Part shown: piece by piece, positions 1 through 8,034 of the stretch
How the letters are laid out: every line of letters begins with the position of its first letter
How positions within the stretch are numbered: position 1 is the first letter of the stretch
Origin: Streptomyces sp. NBC_00683
Lineage (GTDB): Bacteria; Actinomycetota; Actinomycetes; Streptomycetales; Streptomycetaceae
NCBI RefSeq assembly: GCF_036226745.1
Contig: NZ_CP109013.1
Coordinates: 5,890,001 to 5,954,000, forward strand
Direction: 5' to 3'
DNA: 64,000 nt
Notes under the pieces: generated by a model
Told to the model about the DNA's origin: nothing
The model's database searches: none
What the model saw: the letters and a program-made list of their open reading frames with translations, nothing else
Program-made: the position numbers and the translations under genes

Positions 1-2018
1 GCCACGCCGCCGGCCACCGCGCCCCCGATCGGGCTGGCGATGAACGACGTGCCGACGCCGATGCCCGTGCCGATGCCTCCGGAGATGGCGTTCTTCCACT
101 GCCCCACGGACTGGTCGAACTTCTTGTCGGACTCCTCGGCGGGGCCGGCGACCGCCTCCTGGCGGCCGATGGCCAGCGTGCCGGACACCTCGCCCGATCC
201 GTGCGCGACCTGCTCGATGGCGAACTGCGTGTCGTTCGAGTAGCGGGCGTCGGCCGGCAGGTCCGGGTTCATGTGGTAGTCCATGAGATTGGCCATGTAC
301 GCCTTGTTGGCCACCTCCACGGCCGCGTACCCCTCGGGATTCTGTCCGACGGTCACCAACAGGGCGTTCACGTCGCGGTGGTTGAGCGTGGCGGAACTAC
401 CGGCGACGGGGAACAGCTTGTTCGTGTCCTCGTCCTGGTCGTCGGTCATCGCCCGGTTGATGTCCGGCAGGTACTCCGAGGTGATCTGCCCGATGCTGTC
501 GGACATGTAACTGTGCTTCGTGAGCCGCTCGTTGTCGTCAGAGACGGAGGACACGATGGACTCGAACAGCTTGGTCTGCTCGTCGTTGTGGGCCGGAGTG
601 TCCGCGGTCGGCAGCTCGCCCGCCGGGTGCCCGGTCGTCGCGGCCTCCAGGGCGAGGGCCAGGTTGTTGCGGCCGGTGTTGTCGTCGTCGCCCTTGAGGT
701 TGCTCTCCTGCGGCCACTCCCGCTCTTCGAACAGGTACTCGAAGTTGGAGAGCGGAACCTTCCCCTTCTTGCCGTTGTCGTCCGTGTCGCGCTCGAAGGG
801 GGAGTCCTCCTTGGAGACGTACCCCTCGTTGAAGAAGTCGGTGGCCGCGTCCGGGCTGTTGGAGAGCCCCTTGAGGTAACCGGTCAGCGGGTCGTCGCCG
901 CTGTCGTCACCGATCCGGTTGAGCCACGGGTCCATGCCCATGTGCTGCCACGCCATGTTGGCGTGCTCGCCGTTGCCGGTGAGCCTGCGTTCCGTCTCCA
1001 TGAGCTTGGTGCCGTAGCTCTTGAGGAACTGGTCGTCGTAGTCGCCGGTCCGCATCAGGTTGCTCATGACCTGGAAGCCCATGGGGCCGCCGCCGTCCCG
1101 GCCGATGGGCTGGTCGCCGAGCTTGACCATGTTCCCCTTCCAGCTCGTCATGTCGGCGGAGTCGCTCTGTGTGGCGGTGGCGAGCGTCAGACCGAGATTG
1201 CGCTGGAGGTCGTCGAGCTTGTCGAGCCGTTCGCGGCCGACGTTCGGGTTCACGGCGGGGTCGTTGATGCCCTGCCAGAACTCGAGGGTCTTCTTGGGGC
1301 CGAGCTGCGTGGCGAACCGCTCGGCGAACAGCGGGTCGTCCTTGTACTTGGTCAGACCGTCGTTGATCTTGTCGAACTCGGCGGGTGTGAGGTCCTTGGG
1401 GTTCTTCGCCGCGATCTTGGCGAGGTCCTCCGCCGCCTGGACGGCCTCCGCCGCGGAGTCGCGATCTTTGTAGTTGGCGTCCGAGAAGCCCATCTTGGCC
1501 TGGTCGGCTATCGCCGTCAGTACCTTGCTCGCCGAATCGTCGCTCTCCGAGGCCTTCTTGAGGATCCCCTGCACCTCGTCGCGCAGCGCGGTGACATCGC
1601 TCTCGCTGTGCTCCGGCACGGACGTGCCCTTCGCGGCCCGGTCCGGGTGGATGTTCATGGTGACGGTGAAACCGCCCCCGCCGGTGCTGGTGACGGTCAG
1701 ATTCTTCTTGTTCCCGCGGCTGATGGCGGCCTCGAGATCCTTCTTGTACTGCCGCAGCTCGTCCCGGGTGTCGCTGAGGATCTTGTGAATGGTGTTGGCC
1801 TGCGTGTGGGCATCGGCGAACTCGCCGGCGGTCTTGCCGACGAACTCCTTGGTGACCTGAGCGTTCAAGCCGGCCCAGTTCGCCGAGTTGGCGGCCTTGT
1901 GCAGCCCGTCCTCGGCCTGCTTCTTCAGATCCACGAGGTGCCGTACGAGCAGGCCCCAGTCGGATACAGCTCCGTCGAGCGTCGTGAAGTTCGCGAAGCG
2001 CAGCGCGTCGAGATCCAT
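1..2018 (-). CDS. Large ESX/type VII-like hypothetical protein (DUF6571-like), C-terminus outside the window
   Basis: Reading the complement from ATG at 2018 gives an uninterrupted frame (start MDLDALRFANFTTLD) to the window edge, about 672 residues, so the C-terminus is missing. AGGAG lies about 12 nt upstream of the ATG. Residues 1-100 are predicted to be helical and hydrophilic, like the WXG100-type heads of type VII substrates. A long Gly/Asp-rich region follows, and a Gly/Ala/Ile-rich, possibly membrane-active stretch begins near residue 640. It resembles streptomycete proteins annotated DUF6571. The 166-residue ESX-like gene ends 37 nt upstream, so the two probably form one operon. A role in type VII-like secretion is inferred; the effector or C-terminal domain is not visible. 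Confidence 0.75.
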   Translation of the reverse strand, partial: MDLDALRFANFTTLDGAVSDWGLLVRHLVDLKKQAEDGLHKAANSANWAGLNAQVTKEFVGKTAGEFADAHTQANTIHKILSDTRDELRQYKKDLEAAISRGNKKNLTVTSTGGGGFTVTMNIHPDRAAKGTSVPEHSESDVTALRDEVQGILKKASESDDSASKVLTAIADQAKMGFSDANYKDRDSAAEAVQAAEDLAKIAAKNPKDLTPAEFDKINDGLTKYKDDPLFAERFATQLGPKKTLEFWQGINDPAVNPNVGRERLDKLDDLQRNLGLTLATATQSDSADMTSWKGNMVKLGDQPIGRDGGGPMGFQVMSNLMRTGDYDDQFLKSYGTKLMETERRLTGNGEHANMAWQHMGMDPWLNRIGDDSGDDPLTGYLKGLSNSPDAATDFFNEGYVSKEDSPFERDTDDNGKKGKVPLSNFEYLFEEREWPQESNLKGDDDNTGRNNLALALEAATTGHPAGELPTADTPAHNDEQTKLFESIVSSVSDDNERLTKHSYMSDSIGQITSEYLPDINRAMTDDQDEDTNKLFPVAGSSATLNHRDVNALLVTVGQNPEGYAAVEVANKAYMANLMDYHMNPDLPADARYSNDTQFAIEQVAHGSGEVSGTLAIGRQEAVAGPAEESDKKFDQSVGQWKNAISGGIGTGIGVGTSFIASPIGGAVAGGV

Positions 2019-2055
2019 GAGGTGTCGTTTCTCCTGTACGTCTGTGGTCGCGCCG

Positions 2056-2556
2056 CTACTTCTTGGGCTCGTACGCCGGGTTCTTCTTGCCCGCCTCGCC
2101 GACCCGCTCGTCGAATCCGGCATCCAGGGCCTCGATGCTGCTCACCTGCCGCTGGATGTAGTGCTCGTCACCGGCGTGCACCTTCTTGGTGACCTGCATG
2201 TGGTTGGAGATGTGGGCGCACGCGTCCATGAGCGACTTCAGCTGCTCGTCCCACCGGTTCGACACGTGCTTCAGCCCGCCGCCCAGCGCGAAGCCCTGAC
2301 CGCTCAGGTCACCGGCGGCCTTGTCACTGCTGGGAATGGCCACCCGGGCCTTGTTCCAGAGGTCGTCGTACAGTTCGTGCGCCTGGCTGCCGATCTTCGC
2401 CAGATCGCTGTGGTCCACCTTGAGGTCGCCCGTCTGTGCGGGCAGAGCCGCGGAGCCGCCGCCCCCGGGGTCGAGCTGGTTCAATCGCATCCCGGTCGAC
2501 TGCCGCTCGGCAGCGTCCGCCTTCAGCTGCTCCCACTCGTCCCATGCCATGGACAA
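2056..2556 (-). CDS. ESX-like small helical hypothetical protein
   Basis: This is a 166-residue soluble protein, starting MSMAWDEWEQLKADA, with no signal peptide or membrane segment. Its central part (about residues 40-140) alternates hydrophobic and charged residues as in a long helical hairpin. The WNKARVA segment and a later W-containing helix recall WXG100 proteins, although a strict WXG motif is absent. A second in-frame ATG (MAWDEW) two codons in could be the real start. The large ESX-like gene starts 37 nt downstream. I infer a paired chaperone or substrate role; no family name is certain. Confidence 0.7.
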   Translation of the reverse strand: MSMAWDEWEQLKADAAERQSTGMRLNQLDPGGGGSAALPAQTGDLKVDHSDLAKIGSQAHELYDDLWNKARVAIPSSDKAAGDLSGQGFALGGGLKHVSNRWDEQLKSLMDACAHISNHMQVTKKVHAGDEHYIQRQVSSIEALDAGFDERVGEAGKKNPAYEPKK

Positions 2557-2997
2557 CCCGTCCCCCGCGTACCTGTCCCGTCCCGTCGCGCCCGGTGGGC
2601 GCCTCGGCTTCAGGTCAAACTAGCAACTCGCCAAGATGTTCACGTGGGGCGGAGTCGGATCCTTGAACAGTGGTTGTGCGCATCTCGTGGAGGCTCCGGG
2701 AGCGACGCGGCTCGAATGTCTTCATTCGTCCGGACGGGTCCGGTCTGTTCGCCGGCGACCTGCAGCAGGGTGGTGAGCCGATCGACAGCGCATCCGAGCG
2801 TGCGGTGTGTGCGCAGTCGGACGGCAGCGGTCGAGACGCAGGTCGTCGCCGTCACCGAGGGTGACAATTCGCTCTCTCGGCGCGGTCGGCGCGAGTCGGG
2901 CAGGCGTTCCTCAGGCGTCGGAGAAGGGTGCTCTCTGCGCCGGCCGGGATGAGTCGTGGACCCGCATGGGGACCAGCCGATCGGTTCTCCCGCTCCG
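2557..2997. other. Intergenic stretch with no supported gene
   Basis: These 441 bases separate the ESX-like operon from the TetR gene. Both flanking genes read on the minus strand, so the right part holds the 3' side of the TetR gene and the left part must hold the promoter of the ESX-like pair. Open frames here on both strands are Arg/Pro-rich, lack ribosome-binding sites and look like GC-bias artefacts. I see no convincing terminator or repeat. Confidence 0.5.
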
Positions 2998-3741
2998 TCA
3001 GTGCCGCGGTTCGTCCGCGGCACGGGGGTTCCCCTGGTCGCGGATCCGCGTGAGCTGCCCGGCCGCGCTGTTCAGCAGCGTCTCGAGGACCACGGGGTAG
3101 GCGCTCTGCGTCATCCGCCCGGCCAGGAGCCGCGCGGTGGCGGCGATGTGCGGGTGGGTGTCGGCCGACAGCTCGGCGTAGGTGGAATCCCACATCTCCT
3201 CGTCCGCCGCGCGGGCCTCGTCCGTCAGCGCCAGTGACCCGGCGTCCAGAGCGGCGAACGCCAGACTCAGGTCGATGAACGCGTGGTAGACGACGACCGC
3301 GTCCGCGTCCGGGAAGCCCGCGCCGCGCAGGATCCCGAGGATCGTCTCGTCCACGGCGATCTCCCGCGGACGGCCGGTGACCCGGCTGGCGGTCAGCACG
3401 GCGGCCTGCGGGTGGGCGAGATAGGAGGCGTGGATGGCCCGGCCGAGGGATCGCAGGTCGGACCGCCAGTCCCCGGTGGCCGTCCAGGTGTCCAGCGCCT
3501 GGCCCATCAGCTCCTCGCCGATGGCCCTGGTCAGATCGTCCAGGCCGGCGAAGTACCGGTAGAGGGTGCTGGGGTCGGCGCCCAGGGCCGTGCCCAGTCT
3601 GCGGGCCGTCAGCCCGGTGCTTCCGTGCTCGCGCAGCATCCGCAGCGCGGTCTGCACGATGATCTTCTCGGACAGCACCGTGCCCTGCCGCGTCGGCCTG
3701 CGCCTGCGCCGTTCCGCCTCCGGCACCACGTGCTTCGCCAC
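2998..3741 (-). CDS. TetR/AcrR-family transcriptional regulator
   Basis: A 247-residue regulator. The N-terminal helix-turn-helix (about residues 20-70) contains the TetR signature TARRLGTALGADPSTLYRYF, followed by an all-helical ligand-binding domain. The frame is open to a GTG at 3765, but the GTG at 3741 (VAKHVVPEAE) is preceded by GGGAGA at 6-nt spacing, so I chose it. It is divergent from the saccharopine-dehydrogenase-like gene. A 22-bp near-perfect inverted repeat at 3830-3851 is the likely operator, which suggests it represses the neighbour. The ligand is unknown. Confidence 0.9.
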   Translation of the reverse strand: MAKHVVPEAERRRRRPTRQGTVLSEKIIVQTALRMLREHGSTGLTARRLGTALGADPSTLYRYFAGLDDLTRAIGEELMGQALDTWTATGDWRSDLRSLGRAIHASYLAHPQAAVLTASRVTGRPREIAVDETILGILRGAGFPDADAVVVYHAFIDLSLAFAALDAGSLALTDEARAADEEMWDSTYAELSADTHPHIAATARLLAGRMTQSAYPVVLETLLNSAAGQLTRIRDQGNPRAADEPRH

Positions 3742-3829
3742 GCCGACTCTCCCTGCTCGCCGCACCCCGGGACCCTTATGCCAACGCCGTTGACCTTACC
3801 CCCGGCTGTCCCGTTGCATCGTGCCCAGC

Positions 3830-3851
3830 GCCGGAGACATCTGTTTCCGGC
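3830..3851. promoter_or_regulatory. Candidate TetR operator
   Basis: The arms GCCGGAGACA and TGTTTCCGGC are separated by TC and pair at 9 of 10 positions. The site lies in the intergenic region between the divergent TetR and dehydrogenase genes and ends just upstream of the dehydrogenase's GAAAGG ribosome-binding site, where a repressor would block its transcription. The length fits TetR operators; the assignment is inferred. Confidence 0.5.
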
Positions 3852-3869
3852 AACCGAAAGGTGTGTGAG

Positions 3870-5093
3870 ATGCGAGTACTTCTCGTGGGAGCGGGCGGCG
3901 TGGGCACGGCCGTCACCCGGATCGCGGCCCGCCGCGAATTCCTGAGCCACATGGTCGTCGCGGACTACGACCTCGCACGTGCGGAGGCGGCCGTCGGCGC
4001 GCTCCGGGAACACGGCGACCGGTTCAGCGCGAGGCGCCTGGACGCCTCCGACGAGGACGCGGTACGGCAGGTGCTCGCCGAGGAGAACTGCGACGCCCTG
4101 CTCAACGCGACCGACCCGAGGTTCGTGATGCCGCTGTTCAACGCGGCGCGCGCGGCCGGCACGCACTATCTCGACATGGCCATGTCCCTGTCCGCACCGC
4201 ACGCGACCCTTCCGTACGAGCGGTGCGGCGTGAAGCTCGGCGACGCACAGTTCGAACAGGCTGACGCCTGGGAGCGTTCCGGACGGCTGGCCCTGGTCGG
4301 CATGGGCGTGGAGCCGGGCCTCTCGGACGTCTTCGCCCGCTACGCGGCGGACGAACTCTTCGACGAGATCGAGGAGATCGGCGTCCGCGACGGAGCCGAC
4401 CTGGCGGTCGAGGGCTACGACTTCGCCCCGTCCTTCAGCATCTGGACGACCATCGAGGAGTGCCTCAATCCGCCGGTGGTCTACGAGAAGGACCGCGGCT
4501 GGTTCACCACCGCCCCCTTCAGCGAACCGGAGGTGTTCGACTTCCCCGAGGGCATCGGCCCGGTGGAGTGCGTCAACGTCGAGCACGAGGAGGTCCTGCT
4601 CATCCCGCGCTGGATCGACGCCCGCCGGGTCACGTTCAAGTACGGCCTCGGCGACGACTTCATCGCCAAACTGAAGACTCTGCACGAACTGGGCCTGGAC
4701 TCCACCAAGAAGGTCACCGTCCCCTCGGCGACCGGACCCGTGGAGGTCTCCCCGCGTGACGTGGTCGCGGCCTGTCTGCCCGACCCGGCCACCCTGGGCG
4801 ACCGCATGACCGGCAAGACCTGCGCGGGCACCTGGGTCAAGGGCACCAAGGACGGTTCGCCGCGTGAGGTCTACCTCTACCACGTCGTCGACAACCAGTG
4901 GTCGATGCGCGAGTACGGATCCCAGGCCGTGGTGTGGCAGACGGCCGTCAACCCCGTCGTCGCCCTCGAACTCGTCGCGAGCGGGGCCTGGTCGGGCAGC
5001 GGCATCCTGGGCCCCGAAGCCCTGCCGCCCCGTCCCTTCCTCGACCTGCTCACCGAGTACGGGTCGCCGTGGGGCCTGCGCGAGGAGGGCTGA
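3870..5093 (+). CDS. Saccharopine dehydrogenase family oxidoreductase
   Basis: A 407-residue cytosolic NAD(P)-dependent enzyme. The N-terminus MRVLLVGAGGVGTAV is a Rossmann GxGxxG fold typical of saccharopine dehydrogenase, carboxynorspermidine and lysine-dehydrogenase relatives. The C-terminal half (about residues 130-400) is the family's catalytic/dimerisation domain. GAAAGG ends 8 nt before ATG 3870; a GTG nine bases upstream would add only three residues and overlaps that site. The divergent TetR gene probably controls it. The substrate (lysine, polyamine or other amine) cannot be told from sequence. Confidence 0.85.
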   Translation: MRVLLVGAGGVGTAVTRIAARREFLSHMVVADYDLARAEAAVGALREHGDRFSARRLDASDEDAVRQVLAEENCDALLNATDPRFVMPLFNAARAAGTHYLDMAMSLSAPHATLPYERCGVKLGDAQFEQADAWERSGRLALVGMGVEPGLSDVFARYAADELFDEIEEIGVRDGADLAVEGYDFAPSFSIWTTIEECLNPPVVYEKDRGWFTTAPFSEPEVFDFPEGIGPVECVNVEHEEVLLIPRWIDARRVTFKYGLGDDFIAKLKTLHELGLDSTKKVTVPSATGPVEVSPRDVVAACLPDPATLGDRMTGKTCAGTWVKGTKDGSPREVYLYHVVDNQWSMREYGSQAVVWQTAVNPVVALELVASGAWSGSGILGPEALPPRPFLDLLTEYGSPWGLREEG

Positions 5094-5102
5094 CCGTCCG
5101 CC

Positions 5103-5132
5103 GCCGGCCGGGCGAGGGCTCACCCGGCCGGC
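5103..5132. terminator. Bidirectional terminator hairpin
   Basis: The perfect 10-bp arms GCCGGCCGGG and CCCGGCCGGC enclose a 10-nt loop, between the convergent dehydrogenase and cupin genes. There is no U-tract, as is common in streptomycetes. Confidence 0.6.
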
Positions 5133-5166
5133 CGCACCACGGCGGGGCCCTGACCACGGACAGCCC

Positions 5167-5535
5167 TCAGAACGACGGCGTCCCGCCCTCCCCGAGGTCG
5201 ATCGCGTACGCCTTGCGCAGCGTCTCGTGCACCGTCCAGGTCGTGCGGTCGCCCTTGTGCAGTACGGCGAGGTCTCCCGGGCCGACCGTCAGTGTCGGCC
5301 CGCCCTCCACCTCGATGGTGGCCGAACCGCTGAGTACGACGAACATCTCGTCCTCCTCGGTGTCGGTGACGATCCCCGGAGTGATCTGCCAGACGCCCCG
5401 CAACCGGCGGCCGTCCACCGACTCCCAGACGACCTTGCCGGTCACCTCCGGTGTGCCGGAGAGTATCTGCGCGGGGGAGAGCGGCTCGGGTTCGAGCTCG
5501 GTGTCGGGCACGTGGACGACGAGGCTGTGAGTCAT
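5167..5535 (-). CDS. Small cupin-domain protein
   Basis: A 122-residue single-domain cupin. The region from about residue 55 to 110 shows the beta-barrel pattern (DEMFVVLSGSATIEVEG ... LTVGPGDLAVLHKGDRTTW) of the DUF861/ureidoglycine-aminohydrolase-like cupins. The first cupin motif lacks the usual HxH and keeps an acidic residue (EDEMF), so metal binding is doubtful. It is alone between a convergent dehydrogenase and a divergent MFS gene. A specific reaction cannot be assigned. Confidence 0.85.
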   Translation of the reverse strand: MTHSLVVHVPDTELEPEPLSPAQILSGTPEVTGKVVWESVDGRRLRGVWQITPGIVTDTEEDEMFVVLSGSATIEVEGGPTLTVGPGDLAVLHKGDRTTWTVHETLRKAYAIDLGEGGTPSF

Positions 5536-5698
5536 GCGGCGACGCTAGCCGGGGCGCACGGTGCTCCGGGGGTGACATGGTGTGGCGTTTTCCCCGGGGC
5601 GCCCGGACACTTCGTCGCGCTCGTGGCCCGCACGTCGCTCCGGCCGGTCCGGGGCTTGCCCGTGACACACCGGGACAGGCCGGTGGCTACCATCCCTT

Positions 5699-6967
5699 GT
5701 GACCGAAACGGCCGAACAACCTGTACCCCGCACGCGCATACTCGCCGACCTGACCCCCCTGCGGAGCTCGCCGGACTACCGGCGGCTGTGGTTCGGGAAC
5801 ACTGTCTCCTGGATCGGGCAGGGCATGACGGCGCTGGCTGTCTCGCTCCAGGTCTACGACATCACGGGGTCCGCGTTCTCCGTCGGACTCATCGGCCTGT
5901 GTTCACTGGTCCCGCTGGTGCTGCTCGGCCTGTACAGCGGGGCCGTCGCGGACACCGTCGACCGGCGCAAGCTGGGCCTCCTCAGCGCGGCCGGGTCGTT
6001 CGCGCTCTCCGTCGGACTGGCCGCCGTGACCTTTGCCGGCGTGGAACACGTAGGACTGCTCTACGCGGTGGTCGCCCTCCAGTCCGTGTGCTTCGCCCTC
6101 AACTCCCCGGCCCGCAGCTCCATGATCGCCCGGCTGCTGCCGGCCGAGCAGCTGCCCTCCGCCAACGCGCTCAACGCCATGACCTCCACCACGGGCGGAC
6201 TGGTCGGGCCGATGCTCGGCGGCCTCATCGTCGGCTGGTGGGGCTACCGCGCCGCGTACACCATCGACGCGCTCACGTTCACGGCCTCGCTGTACGCGAT
6301 GTGGCGCCTGCCCTCGATGCTTCCCGACCGGGCGGAAGGCGAAAAGGGAGCCAAGCGGGCGTCCGTCGCGGACGGGCTCCGCTTCCTCGGTACCCGGCCC
6401 AATCTGCGGATGACCTTCTTCACCGACCTGAGCGCCATGGTGCTCGCCCAGCCGCGCGCCCTGTTCCCGGTGGTCGCCGTGGTCTGGTTCGGCGGCGACG
6501 CGAAGACCACCGGTCTGCTGGTCGCCGCCCCGGCGCTGGGGGCCCTCCTGGGGAGTGTGTTCTCCGGGTGGCTGGGGCAGATCCGCCGGCACGGGCTGGC
6601 GGTGCTCGTCTCCGTGGCCTGCTGGGGCATGGCCATCGCCGTGTTCGGGCTGACCCGGCAGCTCTGGCTCGGGCTGATCCTCCTGGCCCTCGCCGGGTGT
6701 GCGGACTCCATCTCGATGGTCTTCCGCAACACCATGCTCCAGGCGGCGGTGCCCGACGAGATGCGGGGACGGCTGCAGGGCGTGTTCATCGTGGTCGTGG
6801 CGGGCGGGCCACGACTCGGCGACCTGCTGGCCGGCTCCGTCGCCGACCTGACCTCACCTGCCCTGGCGGTGACCGGGGGCGGGATCGCGTGCGTGCTGGT
6901 GGTCTGCCTGCTGGGGCTGCGCTGGCGCGCCTTCGCGAGGTACGACGCCCGGGACCCGCAGCCCTAG
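5699..6967 (+). CDS. MFS transporter, EntS/MFS_3-type exporter
   Basis: A 422-residue membrane protein with about 12 hydrophobic segments. The cytoplasmic loop after helix 2 contains SGAVADTVDRRKLG, the MFS motif A (GxxxDRxGRRxxL-like). The N-terminal block (LRSSPDYRRLWFGNTVSWIGQGMTA, split here at the natural loop) is typical of MFS_3/EntS-like exporters of siderophores or drugs. The start is GTG 5699. TACCAT ends 5 nt before it and no ribosome-binding site is visible, so the mRNA may be leaderless. Substrate unknown. Confidence 0.88.
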   Translation: MTETAEQPVPRTRILADLTPLRSSPDYRRLWFGNTVSWIGQGMTALAVSLQVYDITGSAFSVGLIGLCSLVPLVLLGLYSGAVADTVDRRKLGLLSAAGSFALSVGLAAVTFAGVEHVGLLYAVVALQSVCFALNSPARSSMIARLLPAEQLPSANALNAMTSTTGGLVGPMLGGLIVGWWGYRAAYTIDALTFTASLYAMWRLPSMLPDRAEGEKGAKRASVADGLRFLGTRPNLRMTFFTDLSAMVLAQPRALFPVVAVVWFGGDAKTTGLLVAAPALGALLGSVFSGWLGQIRRHGLAVLVSVACWGMAIAVFGLTRQLWLGLILLALAGCADSISMVFRNTMLQAAVPDEMRGRLQGVFIVVVAGGPRLGDLLAGSVADLTSPALAVTGGGIACVLVVCLLGLRWRAFARYDARDPQP

Positions 6968-7108
6968 CCCAGGCAGGCCGCGGACACCCTGGTGCAGGGC
7001 ACACGGGTGTGGAGCCGCTCGCGCGGAAGGGGCGATCGGGGAGAAGGCCCGACCGGGGGTACTCACCGGTCGGCCGAGAGCCCGCCGGGGTGCCGGAGCC
7101 GGGGCTCT

Positions 7109-7133
7109 CGTCCGGATCGACCGGATCCGGACG
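7109..7133. terminator. Bidirectional terminator hairpin
   Basis: CGTCCGGATC and GATCCGGACG pair perfectly around a 5-nt loop, between the convergent MFS and DUF2690 genes. Confidence 0.6.
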
Positions 7134-7157
7134 AAAGACCCTGGGCCGGGGTGCCGG

Positions 7158-7607
7158 TCAGAACTTGGTGCTGCAGGTCATCGGGTACTCGTTGCCCTGG
7201 AACTTGACGCAGACACGGTAGTAGTAGCTGGAACCGCCGAGCATGTTGGACCAGTCGCTGCCGCCGTGCGGGATCTCGACGTTCAGCGAGCGGAGGAGCT
7301 TGCCGGCCGAGTCGTACTTCTCGATGTAGCCGAACGAGTTGTAGATGGAGTTGCTCGAGTCGTCGGTGACCCGGACCCACGCGGCCTGGCAGCCGAACGA
7401 CCAGCGCAGTTCGGCCTTGCGGCCGTTGTTGGTGATGGTGCGCTGGGTGGCCACGTCGGCCGTCTCGCACGCCGTCGCTCTGGGCCCCTGGTTGTCACAG
7501 CCGGCGCCGCTACAACTGGCCGCGTACGAGGTGCCTGCCAGCGGAATGAGGCAGAGGGCCACGGTGGCTGCGGACACGGTGGCGAAACGGGTTACTGCGG
7601 TCTTCAC
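7158..7607 (-). CDS. Secreted DUF2690-type protein
   Basis: A 149-residue exported protein. The start is GTG 7607, preceded by AGGAG at 6 nt. Residues 1-30 form a Sec signal peptide (hydrophobic core ATVALCLIPLAG, cleavage near SYA-A). The mature part begins CSGAGCDNQGPRATAC, the Cys pattern of DUF2690, and holds six cysteines in all, consistent with disulfides in an extracellular protein. The frame continues open upstream, but nothing supports a longer protein. Its function is unknown; close relatives occur as secreted domains or fused to helix-turn-helix regulators. Confidence 0.82.
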   Translation of the reverse strand: MKTAVTRFATVSAATVALCLIPLAGTSYAASCSGAGCDNQGPRATACETADVATQRTITNNGRKAELRWSFGCQAAWVRVTDDSSNSIYNSFGYIEKYDSAGKLLRSLNVEIPHGGSDWSNMLGGSSYYYRVCVKFQGNEYPMTCSTKF

Positions 7608-8034
7608 GTACTTCTCCTGAAAGGCGAGCCGGCCCCGTGCGCTGCGCCAGCAGGACCCCGGACCGGCGGTGAGCGGACCAGCCGTCGCGGGAGCCGGCCC
7701 TGCCCCACCGGTGCGGTGGGGCGCGGCGCATGCCCTCCCGCCGCGTCGGCCCGCCGTTGGCGCGCATCTCGCGTCGGGCGGCGGTGCACCGCACGTAGCC
7801 TTCCCCCGTGAACCGCCCCAGGGGCGGCGGACGCCCGTGATCCCCCCGGCGTCCGCGGATGACATTAGCGCCATGTTCATGACGCAACTAGCGAAAATAT
7901 TTAGGGTATTTGATCTCTCATCAGGGCGAGGATGGGCTGATCGCTCACAAAGTTTGCACAGAGATGACAGTTCAGTGACCAAATTTGATCGCCCGTCACA
8001 TCGGACAACGGACGCTCCCGGCGCCGTACGTGAC
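7608..8034. other. Intergenic stretch with an AT-richer core
   Basis: These 427 bases lie upstream of the DUF2690 gene and downstream of the carboxyltransferase gene. Bases 7862-7985 are clearly lower in GC than the surroundings, with runs such as GAAAATATTTAGGG, and probably contain the distant promoter of the secreted protein. No gene with a ribosome-binding site, no clear repeat and no good hairpin was found. Confidence 0.45.

Noticed and set aside
201..2192. 663-codon plus-strand frame at the left edge
   Set aside because: It is the antisense shadow of the ESX-like protein; its translation is Val/Leu/Gly/Arg-rich low-complexity and has no ribosome-binding site.
2640..3023. 127-codon minus-strand frame between TetR and the ESX-like pair
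   Set aside because: No ribosome-binding site and low-complexity Arg/Pro/Thr content; it also overlaps the TetR 3' end.
4864..7221. 785-codon plus-strand frame
   Set aside because: It runs out of frame through the dehydrogenase, across the cupin (antisense) and through the MFS gene; composition is Arg/Pro-rich.
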